Assembly (NCBI GenBank): GCA_937930305.1
Contig: CALGLE010000004.1
Coordinates: 220,920 to 284,919, forward strand
Source: an uncultured Granulosicoccaceae bacterium
GTDB taxonomy: Bacteria; Pseudomonadota; Gammaproteobacteria; Granulosicoccales; Granulosicoccaceae
DNA length: 64,000 bases
Direction of reading: 5' to 3'
The position numbers and the translations under genes are program-made. How positions within the stretch are numbered: the first letter of the stretch is position 1; each line of letters begins with the position of its first letter. The notes beneath the pieces are model-generated. The model ran no database searches. It saw nothing but the letters and a program-made list of their open reading frames with translations, and was not told the DNA's origin. This document shows positions 51,581-61,680 of the stretch, piece after piece.

Positions 51581-54500
51581 TTGATCGCTGTAAATTCATT
51601 AGATTATATTTGGCTACTCATCTGTAGCGTCTTAGTGATGATCATGCAGGTGGGTTTTTGCATGCTGGAATCTGGCTTTGTGCGGGCCAAGAACGTCATC
51701 AATGTGGCGTTCAAAAACATGATGGATTTCGTCACAGCGTGCCTGATGTTCTGGGCCTTGGGCTTTGGCCTCATGTATGGCGCCTCGGTGTACGGGTTGT
51801 TTGGCTCCTCATTATTCTTCGTGCAACACGGAAGCGTTAACGGCGCTTTTCTCATCTTTCAAATTATGTTTTGCGGCACAGCCGCCACCATTATCGGTGG
51901 TGCATTAGCTGAGCGCACTCGCTTCTCCGTATTCATCATTATCAGTGTCATTGTGGCCTCGCTAGTGTATCCCGTCGCAGGCCACTGGGCTTGGTCTGGA
52001 GCCGACACAGGGGACAGCACGGGTTGGTTGGGTCAACTGGGGTTTATCGATTTCGCAGGTGGGATGGTTGTCCATGGCGTCGGCGGATGGTTTGCGTTAG
52101 CCGCCGTCATTGTTATCGGTGCTCGCATCGGTCGCTTTGATCCGAATAAGCCGCCGATTCGTGGATGGAATTATCCGGTGTCAACTGCTGGCGTGTTAGT
52201 GCTGTGGTTTGGATGGTTTGGATTTAATGGCGGCAGTGGGTTAATTTTTGATAGCTCGGTAAGCGCTGTTTTACTTAACACCACGTTAGCGGCTGCCAGT
52301 GGAGGCATGACGTTAGTTGTTATTGCTTGGTTGCGTGATCACAGGCCAAACATCGCTGCCTCATTGAATGGTGTGTTGGCGGGATTGGTGGGTGTAACAG
52401 CGGGTTGTCATATTTTCTCCACTTTTGATGCCATCTTAGTGGGAATCATCTGTTCCATCGTTTGTGCCTATGTCACGGTTAAATTGGAAGATTTTGAAAT
52501 TGATGATGTCATCGGGGCCTTCCCGGTGCATGGGGCTGCAGGTGTTGCTGGCACCTTATTAGTCGCCTTATTAGGTGATGCTTCAGCGTTTCCGCAAGGC
52601 CACACGGTTCTTCAGCAATTTGGTGTGCAGGCATTAGGTGCTGCCGCCATTTCAGGCTGGGCATTTGGTGTCGGTTTCTTGCTGCTAGGGCTGTTAAACA
52701 AAGTGATGTCCTTGCGAGTGAGCCCAGAAAATGAAGTGCAGGGATTAAACATATCGGAACACGGTGCTTCAACTGAATTAGTTGATTTACTGGGCGATAT
52801 GCACGTAAAGGGAGATGATGGCGACTTCTCTGGGTCGGTGGAAGTTGAACCGCATACGGAAGTGGGGCAAATTGCATTTGAATACAACCGTGTGCTCGAG
52901 CGTGTTCGACGAGAAATCGAAACCCGTGAAGAAGCTTGGCGACAACTGAAAGAGGCATCACATTTTCAGTTTATTTTTGAAAATACGCACGAAGGTATTG
53001 TGCAGTTGTCGTTAAAAGGTGAAATTTTAGAATCTAATCCAGCGGCAGCGTCATTGTTGGGTTTTAACAATAGCGACCAGTTGGATGAAAAAGCGGGCGA
53101 TTGGCTCTGCCATTCCATATTCGCTGACTCGGAATTTAAAAACCAAATCATTGAAGAGTTGGATGCGTCCGGTGTTGTGCTGGAAAAAGAAATAGACTTC
53201 CGACGTTTTGTTGATGGTAAAGCAGGTTCCATCAGCGCCAGTTTACGATTAGTTGAAGGCAATGAAGATGAAGGCGCTTGTTATCTATTGAGCATGATCG
53301 ATATCAGTGATCGTCGTGATAATGAACGCTTGCGAGTGGCTAAAGATGCGGCTGAAGCTGCTAACGATGCAAAAAGCCTATTTTTAGCGAACATGAGCCA
53401 TGAAATTCGTACCCCTTTAAATGGGGTGACTGGCATGATCGAGTTATTAAGTCGCACGGAACTTTCATCTCAGCAATCTCGCTACACCGATATTGCGGCA
53501 ACTTCTGCTCAAGCCCTTTTAAGCGTTATCAATAACATTCTTGATGTGTCTAAAATTGAAGCCGGTAAGCTTGAACTTGAACACGACGAATTCGATTTAT
53601 ACGAAATATTGGCAGATGTTGCTGATATGTTCGCACCACAAGCCGCTGCTAAGCAACTAGAGATCATTAATGCCGTTTCACCTGATATTCCTGCACGTGT
53701 CATTGGAGATGGTGAACGGCTTCGACAGGTCATTATAAATCTGTTAAACAATGCCGTGAAATTTACAGAATCGGGCACCATTTCACTGGAAACATCGGTA
53801 AAGGCATCGCTGGAAGGCGCTGTGCATCTGCAATTTGCAGTTAAAGATACCGGCTGTGGCATTCCCGATAAAGCGTTGGTTTCATTGTTCGATGCATTTA
53901 CTCAAGCTGATATTTCCACAACTCGGGAATTCGGTGGAACTGGCCTTGGATTAACCATTTGCCGTCAACTCATTGAATTGATGCGTGGCCACATTCGAGT
54001 AGAAAGTGAGATGGGTGTGGGTACTCAATTCATCATCGATTTGGTGATGCCCGTTGGAAATTTAGCCGCCGATGCTCCATCGGGCAACCTAGATACTTCT
54101 CATGCAGGTAAACGGGTGTTGGCTGTTGATGATCATCCGGCCAATTTAACTTTGGTATGCGATCTTTTAAAGCCCTACGGTGTGAATGTAGCCACTGCCG
54201 AAGAAGGGTATTCCGCGCTTAAAGTGATTGAGAAAGCGCATGACATACGTCAGCCGTTTGATTTGATGTTACTGGATTTCCATATGCCCGGTATGGATGG
54301 GGGTGACTTAGCGCGAGCCGTACGAAGAAATCCTAACTTCAACTCGATGAAAATCATCATGCTGACATCAGTCGATCAAGCGATATCATCTGTTGAGCGT
54401 ACTGAATTAGGTATTGAAACCAGTATTACCAAGCCATTACGTGCGTCACGATTTTTCGAAGCTATTAACGCTGTGCTATCGAATTCGGTGGCGCCGAAAC

Positions 54501-54946
54501 GTGCTGCTGATAAAGCAAAAATTGCTGGCAATGCGGCTGTGGTAGACGAGCCCAAAAACAGTATAGGCAGTGTGTTGTTGGTCGAAGATAACCTGGTCAA
54601 TCAAATGGTGGCAGAAGGCATATTACAGGACATCGGATACGCCGTCACCGTTGTTTCAAACGGGCAAGAAGCGTTGGACGCGCTGCAGCAGCAGGTATTT
54701 GATGCGGTACTGATGGATTGTCAAATGCCAGTAATGGATGGTTTTGAAGCGACCCGTCGTTGGCGGGAACACGAACGTTCCCACAGCCAACCCGAGTTAC
54801 CCATTATTGCATTGACCGCCAATGCGGTTAAAGGCGATAGAGAGCGTTGCTTGGTGGCGGGTATGAACGAATACGTGACGAAACCGATTGATGTAAACAC
54901 CTTGTCGGGCGTATTGGCGCAATTGATACAGCAGCGAGCAGCTTAA
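51581..54946 (+). CDS. Ammonium transporter-hybrid histidine kinase fusion
   Basis: This 1121-residue protein combines a complete Amt domain with signalling modules. Residues 8-375: Amt fold with about 11 helices, including '[26 protein letters not shown]', twin-histidine positions H165 ('FAGGMVVH') and H317 ('[12 protein letters not shown]'), and '[12 protein letters not shown]'. Residues 376-460: linker '[33 protein letters not shown]'. Residues 460-580: PAS. Residues 598-670: HisKA with H607 ('[11 protein letters not shown]'). Residues 705-825: HATPase with N, G1 'DTGCGIP' and G2 'GGTGLGL' boxes. Residues 845-965: REC1, D899. Residues 996-1118: REC2, D1046. It probably senses or imports ammonium and signals by phosphorelay. 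It begins with TTG after a CTGGGA-like site. No GlnK, Hpt or output regulator gene is adjacent. Confidence 0.93.
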   Translation: MIAVNSLDYIWLLICSVLVMIMQVGFCMLESGFVRAKNVINVAFKNMMDFVTACLMFWALGFGLMYGASVYGLFGSSLFFVQHGSVNGAFLIFQIMFCGTAATIIGGALAERTRFSVFIIISVIVASLVYPVAGHWAWSGADTGDSTGWLGQLGFIDFAGGMVVHGVGGWFALAAVIVIGARIGRFDPNKPPIRGWNYPVSTAGVLVLWFGWFGFNGGSGLIFDSSVSAVLLNTTLAAASGGMTLVVIAWLRDHRPNIAASLNGVLAGLVGVTAGCHIFSTFDAILVGIICSIVCAYVTVKLEDFEIDDVIGAFPVHGAAGVAGTLLVALLGDASAFPQGHTVLQQFGVQALGAAAISGWAFGVGFLLLGLLNKVMSLRVSPENEVQGLNISEHGASTELVDLLGDMHVKGDDGDFSGSVEVEPHTEVGQIAFEYNRVLERVRREIETREEAWRQLKEASHFQFIFENTHEGIVQLSLKGEILESNPAAASLLGFNNSDQLDEKAGDWLCHSIFADSEFKNQIIEELDASGVVLEKEIDFRRFVDGKAGSISASLRLVEGNEDEGACYLLSMIDISDRRDNERLRVAKDAAEAANDAKSLFLANMSHEIRTPLNGVTGMIELLSRTELSSQQSRYTDIAATSAQALLSVINNILDVSKIEAGKLELEHDEFDLYEILADVADMFAPQAAAKQLEIINAVSPDIPARVIGDGERLRQVIINLLNNAVKFTESGTISLETSVKASLEGAVHLQFAVKDTGCGIPDKALVSLFDAFTQADISTTREFGGTGLGLTICRQLIELMRGHIRVESEMGVGTQFIIDLVMPVGNLAADAPSGNLDTSHAGKRVLAVDDHPANLTLVCDLLKPYGVNVATAEEGYSALKVIEKAHDIRQPFDLMLLDFHMPGMDGGDLARAVRRNPNFNSMKIIMLTSVDQAISSVERTELGIETSITKPLRASRFFEAINAVLSNSVAPKRAADKAKIAGNAAVVDEPKNSIGSVLLVEDNLVNQMVAEGILQDIGYAVTVVSNGQEALDALQQQVFDAVLMDCQMPVMDGFEATRRWREHERSHSQPELPIIALTANAVKGDRERCLVAGMNEYVTKPIDVNTLSGVLAQLIQQRAA

Positions 54947-54956
54947 CAACGAAGCC

Positions 54957-56405
54957 CTAGGTTCCGCAGAATGTGGCCTGCACGCGCTGCGCCTGTTCAG
55001 GTGCTTGAGAGAAGTCGGCATGTTCAACAAACGGATTTCGTAACGCTGTTTCAAAGCGCTGAAACAAAGTCCAATCGCCTTGCACCGCTACTTCTATTGT
55101 GGCTTCAATCCAATGGTTTCTGGGAATAACCGCTGGATTGATTTGTTGCATGCGTGTTGTGTTGTGAGGCCCGTTCAAGCGTTGGTGCCAACGGTGAATC
55201 CACTCGCTGATCTTTTCTCTATCGGAGAATAAGGCTTCTAATTCATCGCTGTCCTCATCACACAAATGCCGAAAACATAGGGTAAAGTCAACCGAGTCGG
55301 CCTGCATTAAATCCAGAAAAGCATCCATTAATTCCATATCATCTGTTTGGGGGCTGTCGAATAAGCCAAATTTTTCACGCATGCGCTCGGTGTAAGCGTT
55401 AGCGTAGAGTTGCGGAAAATGATCTACTGCAGTTTGTGCGAATTGAATGGCTACTGGTTCATCGCCGGCCAAAACTGGCAACAAAGCTTGCGCCAGCATG
55501 GCCATATTCCAGTGCCCGATGCGAGGTTGGTTTTGATACGCATAGCGACCTTGTTGATCAATGGAACTGAAGACTTTACTTCGATTAAATTCATCCATAA
55601 AAGCACAGGGGCCGTAATCGATGGTTTCACCAGTAAGCGAGGCGTTATCGGTGTTCATCACGCCATGAATAAATCCCAGCGCTTGCCATCGCGCAATTAA
55701 GTTAGCCTGTTTCTCTATCACAGCATTCAACAAGGCAACGGCTGGGTTTTCGGAATTTTTTAGTTCTGGGTAATGGGTGTCAATCAATAAATCGATAACT
55801 GCTCGTGTGCCTTCCACATCTTGTTTAGCCGCCAGATATTCAAACGTACCCACCCGAATGTGGCTCTTTGCCACTCGGGTGAGAACGGCCCCGGGTAAGG
55901 GGCCTTGTTCGCGCAGAACGTATTCCCCTGTACTCACGGCAGCAAGTGCCAAGGTCGAGGGCACTTGGTATTTCGGCATGGCGTTGCTAACGAGATATTC
56001 GCGTATGACTGGGCCTAACCAGGCGCGACCATCGCCACCTCGGGAATAGGGTGTGGGGCCAGAGCCTTTAAGCTGAATATCCACGTGTTCGCCCGAGGCG
56101 CAGCTTATTTCGCCCAGTAGCACCGCACGCCCATCGCCCAACATGCCTGACCAATGGCCAAATTGGTGGCCGGCGTAGGCCGCGGCGAGTGGTTCTGAAC
56201 CAACCGGCACAGAGTTACCGGAAAAAATTTCAGCTAGGGTGGCGTCGCCGATGCGTTGTCTATCGATACCAAGCTGTGCGCCCAACTCATCATTAAAGGC
56301 GAACAGTGATGGTTCGGCCACCGGCGTTGGGCTAAGGCGCGTGAACAGCTGCTCAGGCAGGCGCGCAAAGCGGTTATCAAAAGCCAGGCTTGGGAAGGAG
56401 GACAT
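54957..56405 (-). CDS. selO: Protein adenylyltransferase SelO (YdiU/UPF0061 family)
   Basis: SelO is a pseudokinase-fold enzyme that AMPylates Ser/Thr/Tyr of proteins, linked to redox stress. The product of about 482 residues begins 'LAFDNRFARLPEQLFTRLSPTPV' and has 'AAYAGHQFGHWSGMLGDGRAVLLGEI', 'VDIQLKGSGPTPYSRGGDGRAWLGPVIREYLVSNAM', 'REQGPLPGAVLTRVAKSHIRVGTFEYLA', 'GFIHGVMNTDNASLTGETIDYGPCAFMDEF' and 'RIGHWNMAMLAQALLP'. The C-terminus 'VQATFCGT' keeps the bacterial Cys equivalent of the selenocysteine. The ATG at 56405 has GGAG at suitable spacing; the track starts upstream. Confidence 0.95.
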   Translation of the reverse strand: MSSFPSLAFDNRFARLPEQLFTRLSPTPVAEPSLFAFNDELGAQLGIDRQRIGDATLAEIFSGNSVPVGSEPLAAAYAGHQFGHWSGMLGDGRAVLLGEISCASGEHVDIQLKGSGPTPYSRGGDGRAWLGPVIREYLVSNAMPKYQVPSTLALAAVSTGEYVLREQGPLPGAVLTRVAKSHIRVGTFEYLAAKQDVEGTRAVIDLLIDTHYPELKNSENPAVALLNAVIEKQANLIARWQALGFIHGVMNTDNASLTGETIDYGPCAFMDEFNRSKVFSSIDQQGRYAYQNQPRIGHWNMAMLAQALLPVLAGDEPVAIQFAQTAVDHFPQLYANAYTERMREKFGLFDSPQTDDMELMDAFLDLMQADSVDFTLCFRHLCDEDSDELEALFSDREKISEWIHRWHQRLNGPHNTTRMQQINPAVIPRNHWIEATIEVAVQGDWTLFQRFETALRNPFVEHADFSQAPEQAQRVQATFCGT

Positions 56406-56425
56406 GACAAATCTCCGCTGCACAA

Positions 56426-56439
56426 GGGCTGTATAGCCC
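56426..56439. other. Small inverted repeat in the selO/M20 divergent gap
   Basis: GGGCT-GTAT-AGCCC lies between the divergent selO and M20 genes, 20 bases from the selO start. It may be an operator, or simply a chance palindrome in the 80-base promoter region. Confidence 0.25.
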
Positions 56440-56485
56440 CGTGCGGCTGTGTAAACTGAACGCATCAATTGATTGAGGATACCCC

Positions 56486-57664
56486 ATGCCCATCATTAAC
56501 CGATTTGCAGATTGGCACGACGATATTGCCCAGTGGCGTCAAACGATTCATGCGCAGCCTGAACTGCAATACGATGTGCACAAAACAGCGGCCTTTGTGT
56601 GCGAGCGATTGAACGAATTTGGGGTTGATGAGGTGATCTCTGGTATTGGTCAAACCGGCGTTGTCGGTTTAATTCATGGAAAGCTAGACAGTGCCGGTGA
56701 CGAGGCGACCAAAGTGGTTGGCCTACGCGCGGACATGGACGCTTTGCCCATTCAGGAGGTGCGGGAATTACCTTATAAATCCACCGTGGAAGGTAAGATG
56801 CACGCCTGTGGTCATGATGGGCATACCGCGATGTTGTTAGGCGCTGCACGATACTTGGCAGAAACGCGGCAGTTCAAGGGCACAGTTGCAGTGATATTTC
56901 AGCCTGCGGAAGAAGGCGGTGGCGGGGGGAAAGCCATGGTGGACGATGGCATGATGGAGCGTTTTGGCATCCAGCAAGTGTTTGGTATGCACAACATGCC
57001 AGGGTTGGACGTTGGAAAATTCGCTATCACGCCAGGGCCGATGATGGCAGCGGCCGATACCTTTCACATTGAAATCACCGGACGAGGTGGGCATGCGGCG
57101 AGGCCGCACGGATGTATTGATCCGGCCATGGTTACCGTTCAGCTGGTACAGGCCATTCAAACGATCGTGTCCAGAAATGCGGCACCGTTGGATAGCCTCG
57201 TTATTTCAGTCACTCAAATTCATTTGGGCGACACCGATAATGTCATCCCGCAAACGGCGATGCTTGGGGGCACCGTGCGAACCTTCAGCCCAGAGATGCG
57301 CGTGCTGGCGGAAAAACGTATAAAGGAGTTAGCCACACACATTAGCGCAGCTTTCGATGCGTCAATTGAAGTGACCTATGAATTAGGCTACCCCGTGACG
57401 GTCAACCATGTGGCTGAAACCGAAACGGCAGGGAACGTCGCCGCTGGCATTGTTAGCGAAGAACACTGTGATCGCAGCGCGACGCCAATGATGGGTGCTG
57501 AAGATTTTTCCTATATGTTGGAATCACGCCCTGGTGCCTTTATCTTTATTGGGCAAGGTGATTCGGCCGGGTTGCACCACCCCGAATATGATTTCAATGA
57601 TGAGATAATCCCGATTGGCTGCAGCTATTGGGTCAACCTGGCAGAAACCACACTAAATCAATGA
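56486..57664 (+). CDS. M20 family amidohydrolase (hippurate hydrolase-like)
   Basis: The 392-residue protein is a cytoplasmic M20D aminoacylase/carboxypeptidase. Metal and catalytic residues are visible in 'VVGLRADMDALPIQE', 'KMHACGHDGHTAMLLGAARYLAE' (with the C-G-H-D motif) and 'VIFQPAEEGGGGGKAMVDDGMMERF'. The dimerisation lid is 'DTFHIEITGRGGHAARPHGCIDPAMVTVQLVQAIQTIVSRN', and the last ligand His is in 'GDSAGLHHPEYDFNDEIIPIG'. Members remove N-acyl groups from amino acids, such as hippurate; the exact substrate is unknown. It is divergent from selO. Confidence 0.88.
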   Translation: MPIINRFADWHDDIAQWRQTIHAQPELQYDVHKTAAFVCERLNEFGVDEVISGIGQTGVVGLIHGKLDSAGDEATKVVGLRADMDALPIQEVRELPYKSTVEGKMHACGHDGHTAMLLGAARYLAETRQFKGTVAVIFQPAEEGGGGGKAMVDDGMMERFGIQQVFGMHNMPGLDVGKFAITPGPMMAAADTFHIEITGRGGHAARPHGCIDPAMVTVQLVQAIQTIVSRNAAPLDSLVISVTQIHLGDTDNVIPQTAMLGGTVRTFSPEMRVLAEKRIKELATHISAAFDASIEVTYELGYPVTVNHVAETETAGNVAAGIVSEEHCDRSATPMMGAEDFSYMLESRPGAFIFIGQGDSAGLHHPEYDFNDEIIPIGCSYWVNLAETTLNQ

Positions 57665-57725
57665 AAAACCGTCAGTACATAATTACTTTTACCCTGTTGC
57701 TTAACTTATAACCTTTGAAACGACT

Positions 57726-58100
57726 ATGAAAACATCAAAAGACTACTTAGACGAAGCGAACGCGTCAGTTCCTCGCATATCTGCTGAAGAAGCCATGCAA
57801 GCGCACGGCAAAGACAACGCGGTGTTTGTGGATGTGCGGGATTCGTCTGCCATCGCAGGCTCTGGAACAGTGGCTGGTGCGCAACGCATTCCACGCGGCA
57901 TGTTGGAATTCATGGCAGATGATGCGTCCCCATTACACAACGAAGCCATGAAAAAGGACGCGGATATTTATGTGCTGTGTGCCGTCGGTGGCCAGGCGGC
58001 ATTGGCCGGTAAAACCCTGCAAGACATGGGTTACAGCTCAGTGAAAAATATCGGCGGTTTTTCTGATTGGAAAGATGCCGGTGGTGCGACCGAAGCGTAA
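57726..58100 (+). CDS. Rhodanese-like domain protein
   Basis: This single-domain protein (124 residues) has the rhodanese fold: 'RISAEEAMQAHGKDNAVFVDVRDSSAIAGSGTVAGAQRIPRGMLEFMADDAS', then the active-site Cys loop 'IYVLCAVGGQAALAGKTLQDMGYSSVKNIGGFSDWKDAGG'. The Cys is in the expected position, so sulfur transfer is plausible. The loop sequence (C-A-V-G-G-Q) differs from the six-residue loops that give thiosulfate specificity. No signal peptide is visible. A 61-base gap separates it from the M20 gene. Confidence 0.85.
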   Translation: MKTSKDYLDEANASVPRISAEEAMQAHGKDNAVFVDVRDSSAIAGSGTVAGAQRIPRGMLEFMADDASPLHNEAMKKDADIYVLCAVGGQAALAGKTLQDMGYSSVKNIGGFSDWKDAGGATEA

Positions 58101-58107
58101 CAGCGAT

Positions 58108-58596
58108 TTAACTCAAGAGGCCACTGCAACGAATGGCGCGATCGTTGTGGATGGCCACTTGCTCAATGGTTACCACCATCACGGTGATGGGTAAGGTGTT
58201 CTGAAATTCAAATCGTTTCAGTAGTTCAGGGTCGGTTGAAAGTCTGGCCCGACCCAACACACGAACGGATTCTTGCCACCGCTCAGATAGAAACCACAAA
58301 GCTACGTGGCCGTTTTCGATCACGTTTAAGGCGGTGTCTAAACGATGGCTGCCCGGGCGATCGGGAATAGCTAAGGTGTTGGCGTCGAGTACCTGGACCA
58401 AGTTGCCAGCGGCGTCCCCTCGGGGTGAGCAATCCACACCCTCAGAACCCATCGAGGCGATAACACAGAAACATGAGGCGCTCAATTTATCGCGTAAGCG
58501 ATCATCCAAAGTCGTGACGCGTTTTTTCTCAGCTTTAGAAGAAGGCGCAGGATACAGCGACTTTAAGCTTTCTGCTGTTAGCACGTCATAACTCAA
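58108..58596 (-). CDS. Pyridoxamine 5'-phosphate oxidase (PPOX)-like flavoprotein
   Basis: The protein of 162 residues has the split-barrel FMN-binding layout. 'DKLSASCFCVIASMGSEGVDCSPRGDAAGNLVQVLDANTLAIPDRPGSHRLDTALNVIENGHVALWFL' is typical of the PPOX family, with 'SPRGD..G' and 'IPDRPGSHRLDTALNVIEN'. 'GRARLSTDPELLKRFE' follows. Many such proteins bind FMN or heme and their reactions are unknown. It comes 11 bases after the S-formylglutathione hydrolase stop, so it is likely part of the formaldehyde operon. Confidence 0.75.
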   Translation of the reverse strand: MSYDVLTAESLKSLYPAPSSKAEKKRVTTLDDRLRDKLSASCFCVIASMGSEGVDCSPRGDAAGNLVQVLDANTLAIPDRPGSHRLDTALNVIENGHVALWFLSERWQESVRVLGRARLSTDPELLKRFEFQNTLPITVMVVTIEQVAIHNDRAIRCSGLLS

Positions 58597-58607
58597 GAGT
58601 GCACCTC

Positions 58608-59462
58608 TTAGCGTGCGTTTAATACAGCGGCGTGATGTGCCAGGTGATCTTCGATGAAACTGGAGACGAAATAATACGAATGATCGTACCCAGGTTGCAT
58701 ACGATAGTTTACGGCTTGGCCTGCGCTTTCACAGGCGGCAACAAACGCTGCCGGTGTGAGTTGTTCTTCTAAAAACTGATCGGCGTCGCCGGTATCAATG
58801 AGCAAGGTTGCAGCGCTGGGTCGAGCGGCGACCAATTGCGCAGCATCGTAGTTGGCCCATGTGCTTTTATCATCACCTAAGTAGGCCGTGAACGCTTTTT
58901 GCCCCCAAGGAACCTGTGATGGGCAAGCGATGGGTGAAAAAGCTGATACCGATTGATAGTGTTTTGGGTTTTTTAAATGCAAGGTTAGAGCACCGTGCCC
59001 ACCCATGGAATGCCCGGTAATGCCTTGTCGATTTAAATCGGCTTTAAAGTGTTCGCCAATGATCGGGGGCAACTCATTCTGGATGTATTGATCCATCGCA
59101 AAGTGCGGCGCCCACGGTGATTCCGTGGCGGTTAAATAAAATCCAGCACCTTGGCCCAAGTCATAGGCTTCATCATCAGCGACTTGATCCCCGCGTGGGC
59201 TTGTGTCTGGAGCTACGATCAGAATGCCGTGTTTGGCTGCGGCGTGTTGAATGCCAGACTTCTCCATCACATTCGCCCACGAACAGGTCAGCCCAGACAA
59301 GTACCACAACACAGGCACTGGCCCTTTGGCAGCTTGGGGTGGAGTAAACACGGCGAAGCGCATTTCGCCACCGACCGTTTTACTGGCGTGGGTGTGAACA
59401 GACAGTGTGCCGCCAGCAACAGCCCAACTGGATTCGGTGGTTAGTTCGGTTGTTAAGCTCAT
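58608..59462 (-). CDS. fghA: S-formylglutathione hydrolase
   Basis: The enzyme releases formate and glutathione from S-formylglutathione in formaldehyde detoxification. The 284-residue protein has the esterase-D pattern: 'VLWYLSGLTCSWANVMEKSGIQHAAAKHGILIVAPDTSPRG', 'GFYLTATESPWAPHFAMDQYIQNELPPII', the nucleophile elbow 'GITGHSMGGHGALTLHLKNPKHYQSVSAFSPI', and the His in 'YDHSYYFVSSFIEDHLAHHA'. The upstream dehydrogenase stop is 3 bases away, so the two are certainly co-transcribed. Confidence 0.95.
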   Translation of the reverse strand: MSLTTELTTESSWAVAGGTLSVHTHASKTVGGEMRFAVFTPPQAAKGPVPVLWYLSGLTCSWANVMEKSGIQHAAAKHGILIVAPDTSPRGDQVADDEAYDLGQGAGFYLTATESPWAPHFAMDQYIQNELPPIIGEHFKADLNRQGITGHSMGGHGALTLHLKNPKHYQSVSAFSPIACPSQVPWGQKAFTAYLGDDKSTWANYDAAQLVAARPSAATLLIDTGDADQFLEEQLTPAAFVAACESAGQAVNYRMQPGYDHSYYFVSSFIEDHLAHHAAVLNAR

Positions 59463-59465
59463 GTT

Positions 59466-60575
59466 TTAATACACAACCACACTGCGAATGCTTTCACCCG
59501 CGTGCATCAAATCAAAGCCTTCGTTGATGTCTTCCAGTTTTAATTTGTGCGTGATCAAGCTATCGATATCTAAGCGGCCTTCCATGTACATATCAACAAT
59601 TTTTGGAACATCAGTTCGCCCACGCGCCCCACCAAAGGCGGTGCCGCGCCAGGATCGTCCGGTAACCAGCTGAAAAGGGCGTGTGGAGATTTCTTTCCCA
59701 GCCCCTGCCACGCCGATGATGATGCTCTCACCCCAGCCTTTGTGGCAACACTCCAAAGCCGCACGCATCACTTCAACGTTGCCAATGCATTCAAATGAAT
59801 AGTCCGCGCCACCGCCTGTGATGTCCACCAAGTGATCCACCAGTTGGTCACCATGGTCTTTTGGGTTAACAAAATCTGTCATGCCAAATTGTCGACCGAT
59901 GGCTTCTTTGCTGGGGTTTAAATCCACGCCAACAATTTGTTTTGCGCCCACCAGCTTTAAGCCTTGGATGACGTTTAAGCCAATGCCGCCTAAACCGAAA
60001 ACAACGCCCACGCAATTAGGCTCAGCTTTGGCTGTGAACATGACCGCGCCGACACCGGTTGTGACGCCACAGCCGATGTAACAAATTTTGTCGAACGGTG
60101 CATCTTTGCGTACCTTGGCTAACGCGATTTCTGGCAACACCGTGTGGTTGGCGAAGGTTGAGCAACCCATGTAGTGCAGTAAGCGTTCGCCTTTGTACGA
60201 AAAGCGCGAGGTGCCATCGGGCATCAAGCCTTGGCCTTGCGTACTTCGAATGGCTTGGCAAAGATTCGTTTTAGGGTGCAAGCAAAAGTCGCATTCGCGG
60301 CATTCAGGTGTGTACAGGGGAATGACGTGGTCACCTGGTTCAACGCTGGTTACGCCTTCGCCCACTTCCAACACAACGCCAGCACCTTCATGCCCTAAAA
60401 TGGTGGGAAATGCCCCTTCTGGGTCAGCACCGGACAATGTGAATTCATCGGTATGACAAATACCGGTGGCTTTTAATTCCACCAGCACTTCTCCGGCTTG
60501 TGGCCCGTCAAGGTCGACTTCGACCACTTCTAGAGGCTTTCCGGCGCCAAACGCCACAGCAGCTTGAGTTTTCAT
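59466..60575 (-). CDS. frmA: S-(hydroxymethyl)glutathione dehydrogenase (class III alcohol dehydrogenase)
   Basis: The enzyme oxidises the glutathione-formaldehyde adduct with NAD+. The 369-residue protein matches class III ADH. Catalytic zinc binding is in '[35 protein letters not shown]', the structural four-Cys site in '[36 protein letters not shown]', and '[19 protein letters not shown]' with '[29 protein letters not shown]' is the nucleotide domain. The ATG at 60575 gives the usual start MKTQAAVAF; the track start at 60659 would cross into the divergent dusA. It leads an operon with fghA and the PPOX gene. Confidence 0.96.
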   Translation of the reverse strand: MKTQAAVAFGAGKPLEVVEVDLDGPQAGEVLVELKATGICHTDEFTLSGADPEGAFPTILGHEGAGVVLEVGEGVTSVEPGDHVIPLYTPECRECDFCLHPKTNLCQAIRSTQGQGLMPDGTSRFSYKGERLLHYMGCSTFANHTVLPEIALAKVRKDAPFDKICYIGCGVTTGVGAVMFTAKAEPNCVGVVFGLGGIGLNVIQGLKLVGAKQIVGVDLNPSKEAIGRQFGMTDFVNPKDHGDQLVDHLVDITGGGADYSFECIGNVEVMRAALECCHKGWGESIIIGVAGAGKEISTRPFQLVTGRSWRGTAFGGARGRTDVPKIVDMYMEGRLDIDSLITHKLKLEDINEGFDLMHAGESIRSVVVY

Positions 60576-60645
60576 GTCAGATGGTTCCAATACCTTAAAC
60601 GCATAGCTGCAGATATTACCGCATTCGCGCGCGTACAATGGGTCG

Positions 60646-61680
60646 ATGCACGACGCCACTCATCGATTATCAGTAGCCCCCATGATGGAGCTCACCGATC
60701 GCCATTATCGCTATCTCATGCGACGCCTAACCCGTTGCACGGTTTTGTACACCGAAATGCTCACTACCGCTGCGGTGCTCAATGGCGATAAAGAATATCT
60801 ACTCGGGAAAGATGCAGGCGACAACCCTGTGGTCTTGCAGCTGGGTGGTTCGGATCCCATCGCCCTCGCGGAAGCTGCCAGCATTGGCGAGGCCTGGCGC
60901 TACGATGCCATCAATCTTAATGTGGGTTGCCCGAGTGACCGAGTGAAATCGGGCCGCTTTGGTGCTTGCCTAATGGCAGAACCTGAATTGGTGGGCAACT
61001 GCGTACAAGCCATGCAAGCGGCTGTGAACATTCCGGTTACCGTCAAATGCCGTCTCGGTATTGATCGTGAGGACAGCTACGAGGCGTTGAGTTCGTTTGT
61101 CAATACGGTGGCATCGAAAGGCTGCCGGCATTTCATTGTGCACGCCCGCAAAGCGTGGTTGGATGGATTAAGTCCGAAAGAAAATCGCACCATCCCGCCG
61201 TTACGCTACGAATACGTCTACCGCCTAAAAGAAGAATTTCCCTCGCTGAAGATTGACATCAACGGCGGCATTGTGTCGTTGGATGAAACCACTGAACATT
61301 TGCGCCACGTCGATGGGGTCATGATTGGCCGCGAGGCTTACTACAACCCCAGCTGCCTGTTGCAGGCTGACTCGCTTGTGTACGGCCAAACTGGTCCACA
61401 CAATCAAGGCCATGAGCGATCAGAGACGGCAATGCTAGCCGATGTCGCCAGAGATTTTGCCCAATATATGCAATCCCAATATGAGTCCGGTGTTCGTATT
61501 AATGCCATGAGTCGCCACCTAGTGGCCTTATATCAATCCATACCTGGCGCACGACTTTGGCGCCGGCACTTAAGCGAGCACGCATCGGGTGCTCAAGACG
61601 CTATTGAGTTAGTGGATACCGCATTAAGCTATGTGTTTGATGCCAATCAATCGGTTACTGAGCGTCGCTATGCACCGTAG
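60646..61680 (+). CDS. dusA: tRNA-dihydrouridine(20/20a) synthase
   Basis: DusA reduces uridines at positions 20/20a of tRNA using FMN and NADPH. The 344-residue protein starts '[43 protein letters not shown]' (flavin/substrate motif), then '[12 protein letters not shown]', '[22 protein letters not shown]' with the catalytic Cys, '[10 protein letters not shown]', '[47 protein letters not shown]' and '[13 protein letters not shown]'. All DusA hallmarks are present. Its last 11 bases overlap the ABC exporter gene, so the two are translationally coupled. Confidence 0.96.
   Translation: MHDATHRLSVAPMMELTDRHYRYLMRRLTRCTVLYTEMLTTAAVLNGDKEYLLGKDAGDNPVVLQLGGSDPIALAEAASIGEAWRYDAINLNVGCPSDRVKSGRFGACLMAEPELVGNCVQAMQAAVNIPVTVKCRLGIDREDSYEALSSFVNTVASKGCRHFIVHARKAWLDGLSPKENRTIPPLRYEYVYRLKEEFPSLKIDINGGIVSLDETTEHLRHVDGVMIGREAYYNPSCLLQADSLVYGQTGPHNQGHERSETAMLADVARDFAQYMQSQYESGVRINAMSRHLVALYQSIPGARLWRRHLSEHASGAQDAIELVDTALSYVFDANQSVTERRYAP

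Noticed and set aside
60634-60645. TACAAT 6 bases before the dusA start as its -10 box
   Set aside because: It would leave an almost leaderless message and no suitable -35 element is present; the promoter is probably elsewhere in the divergent gap.
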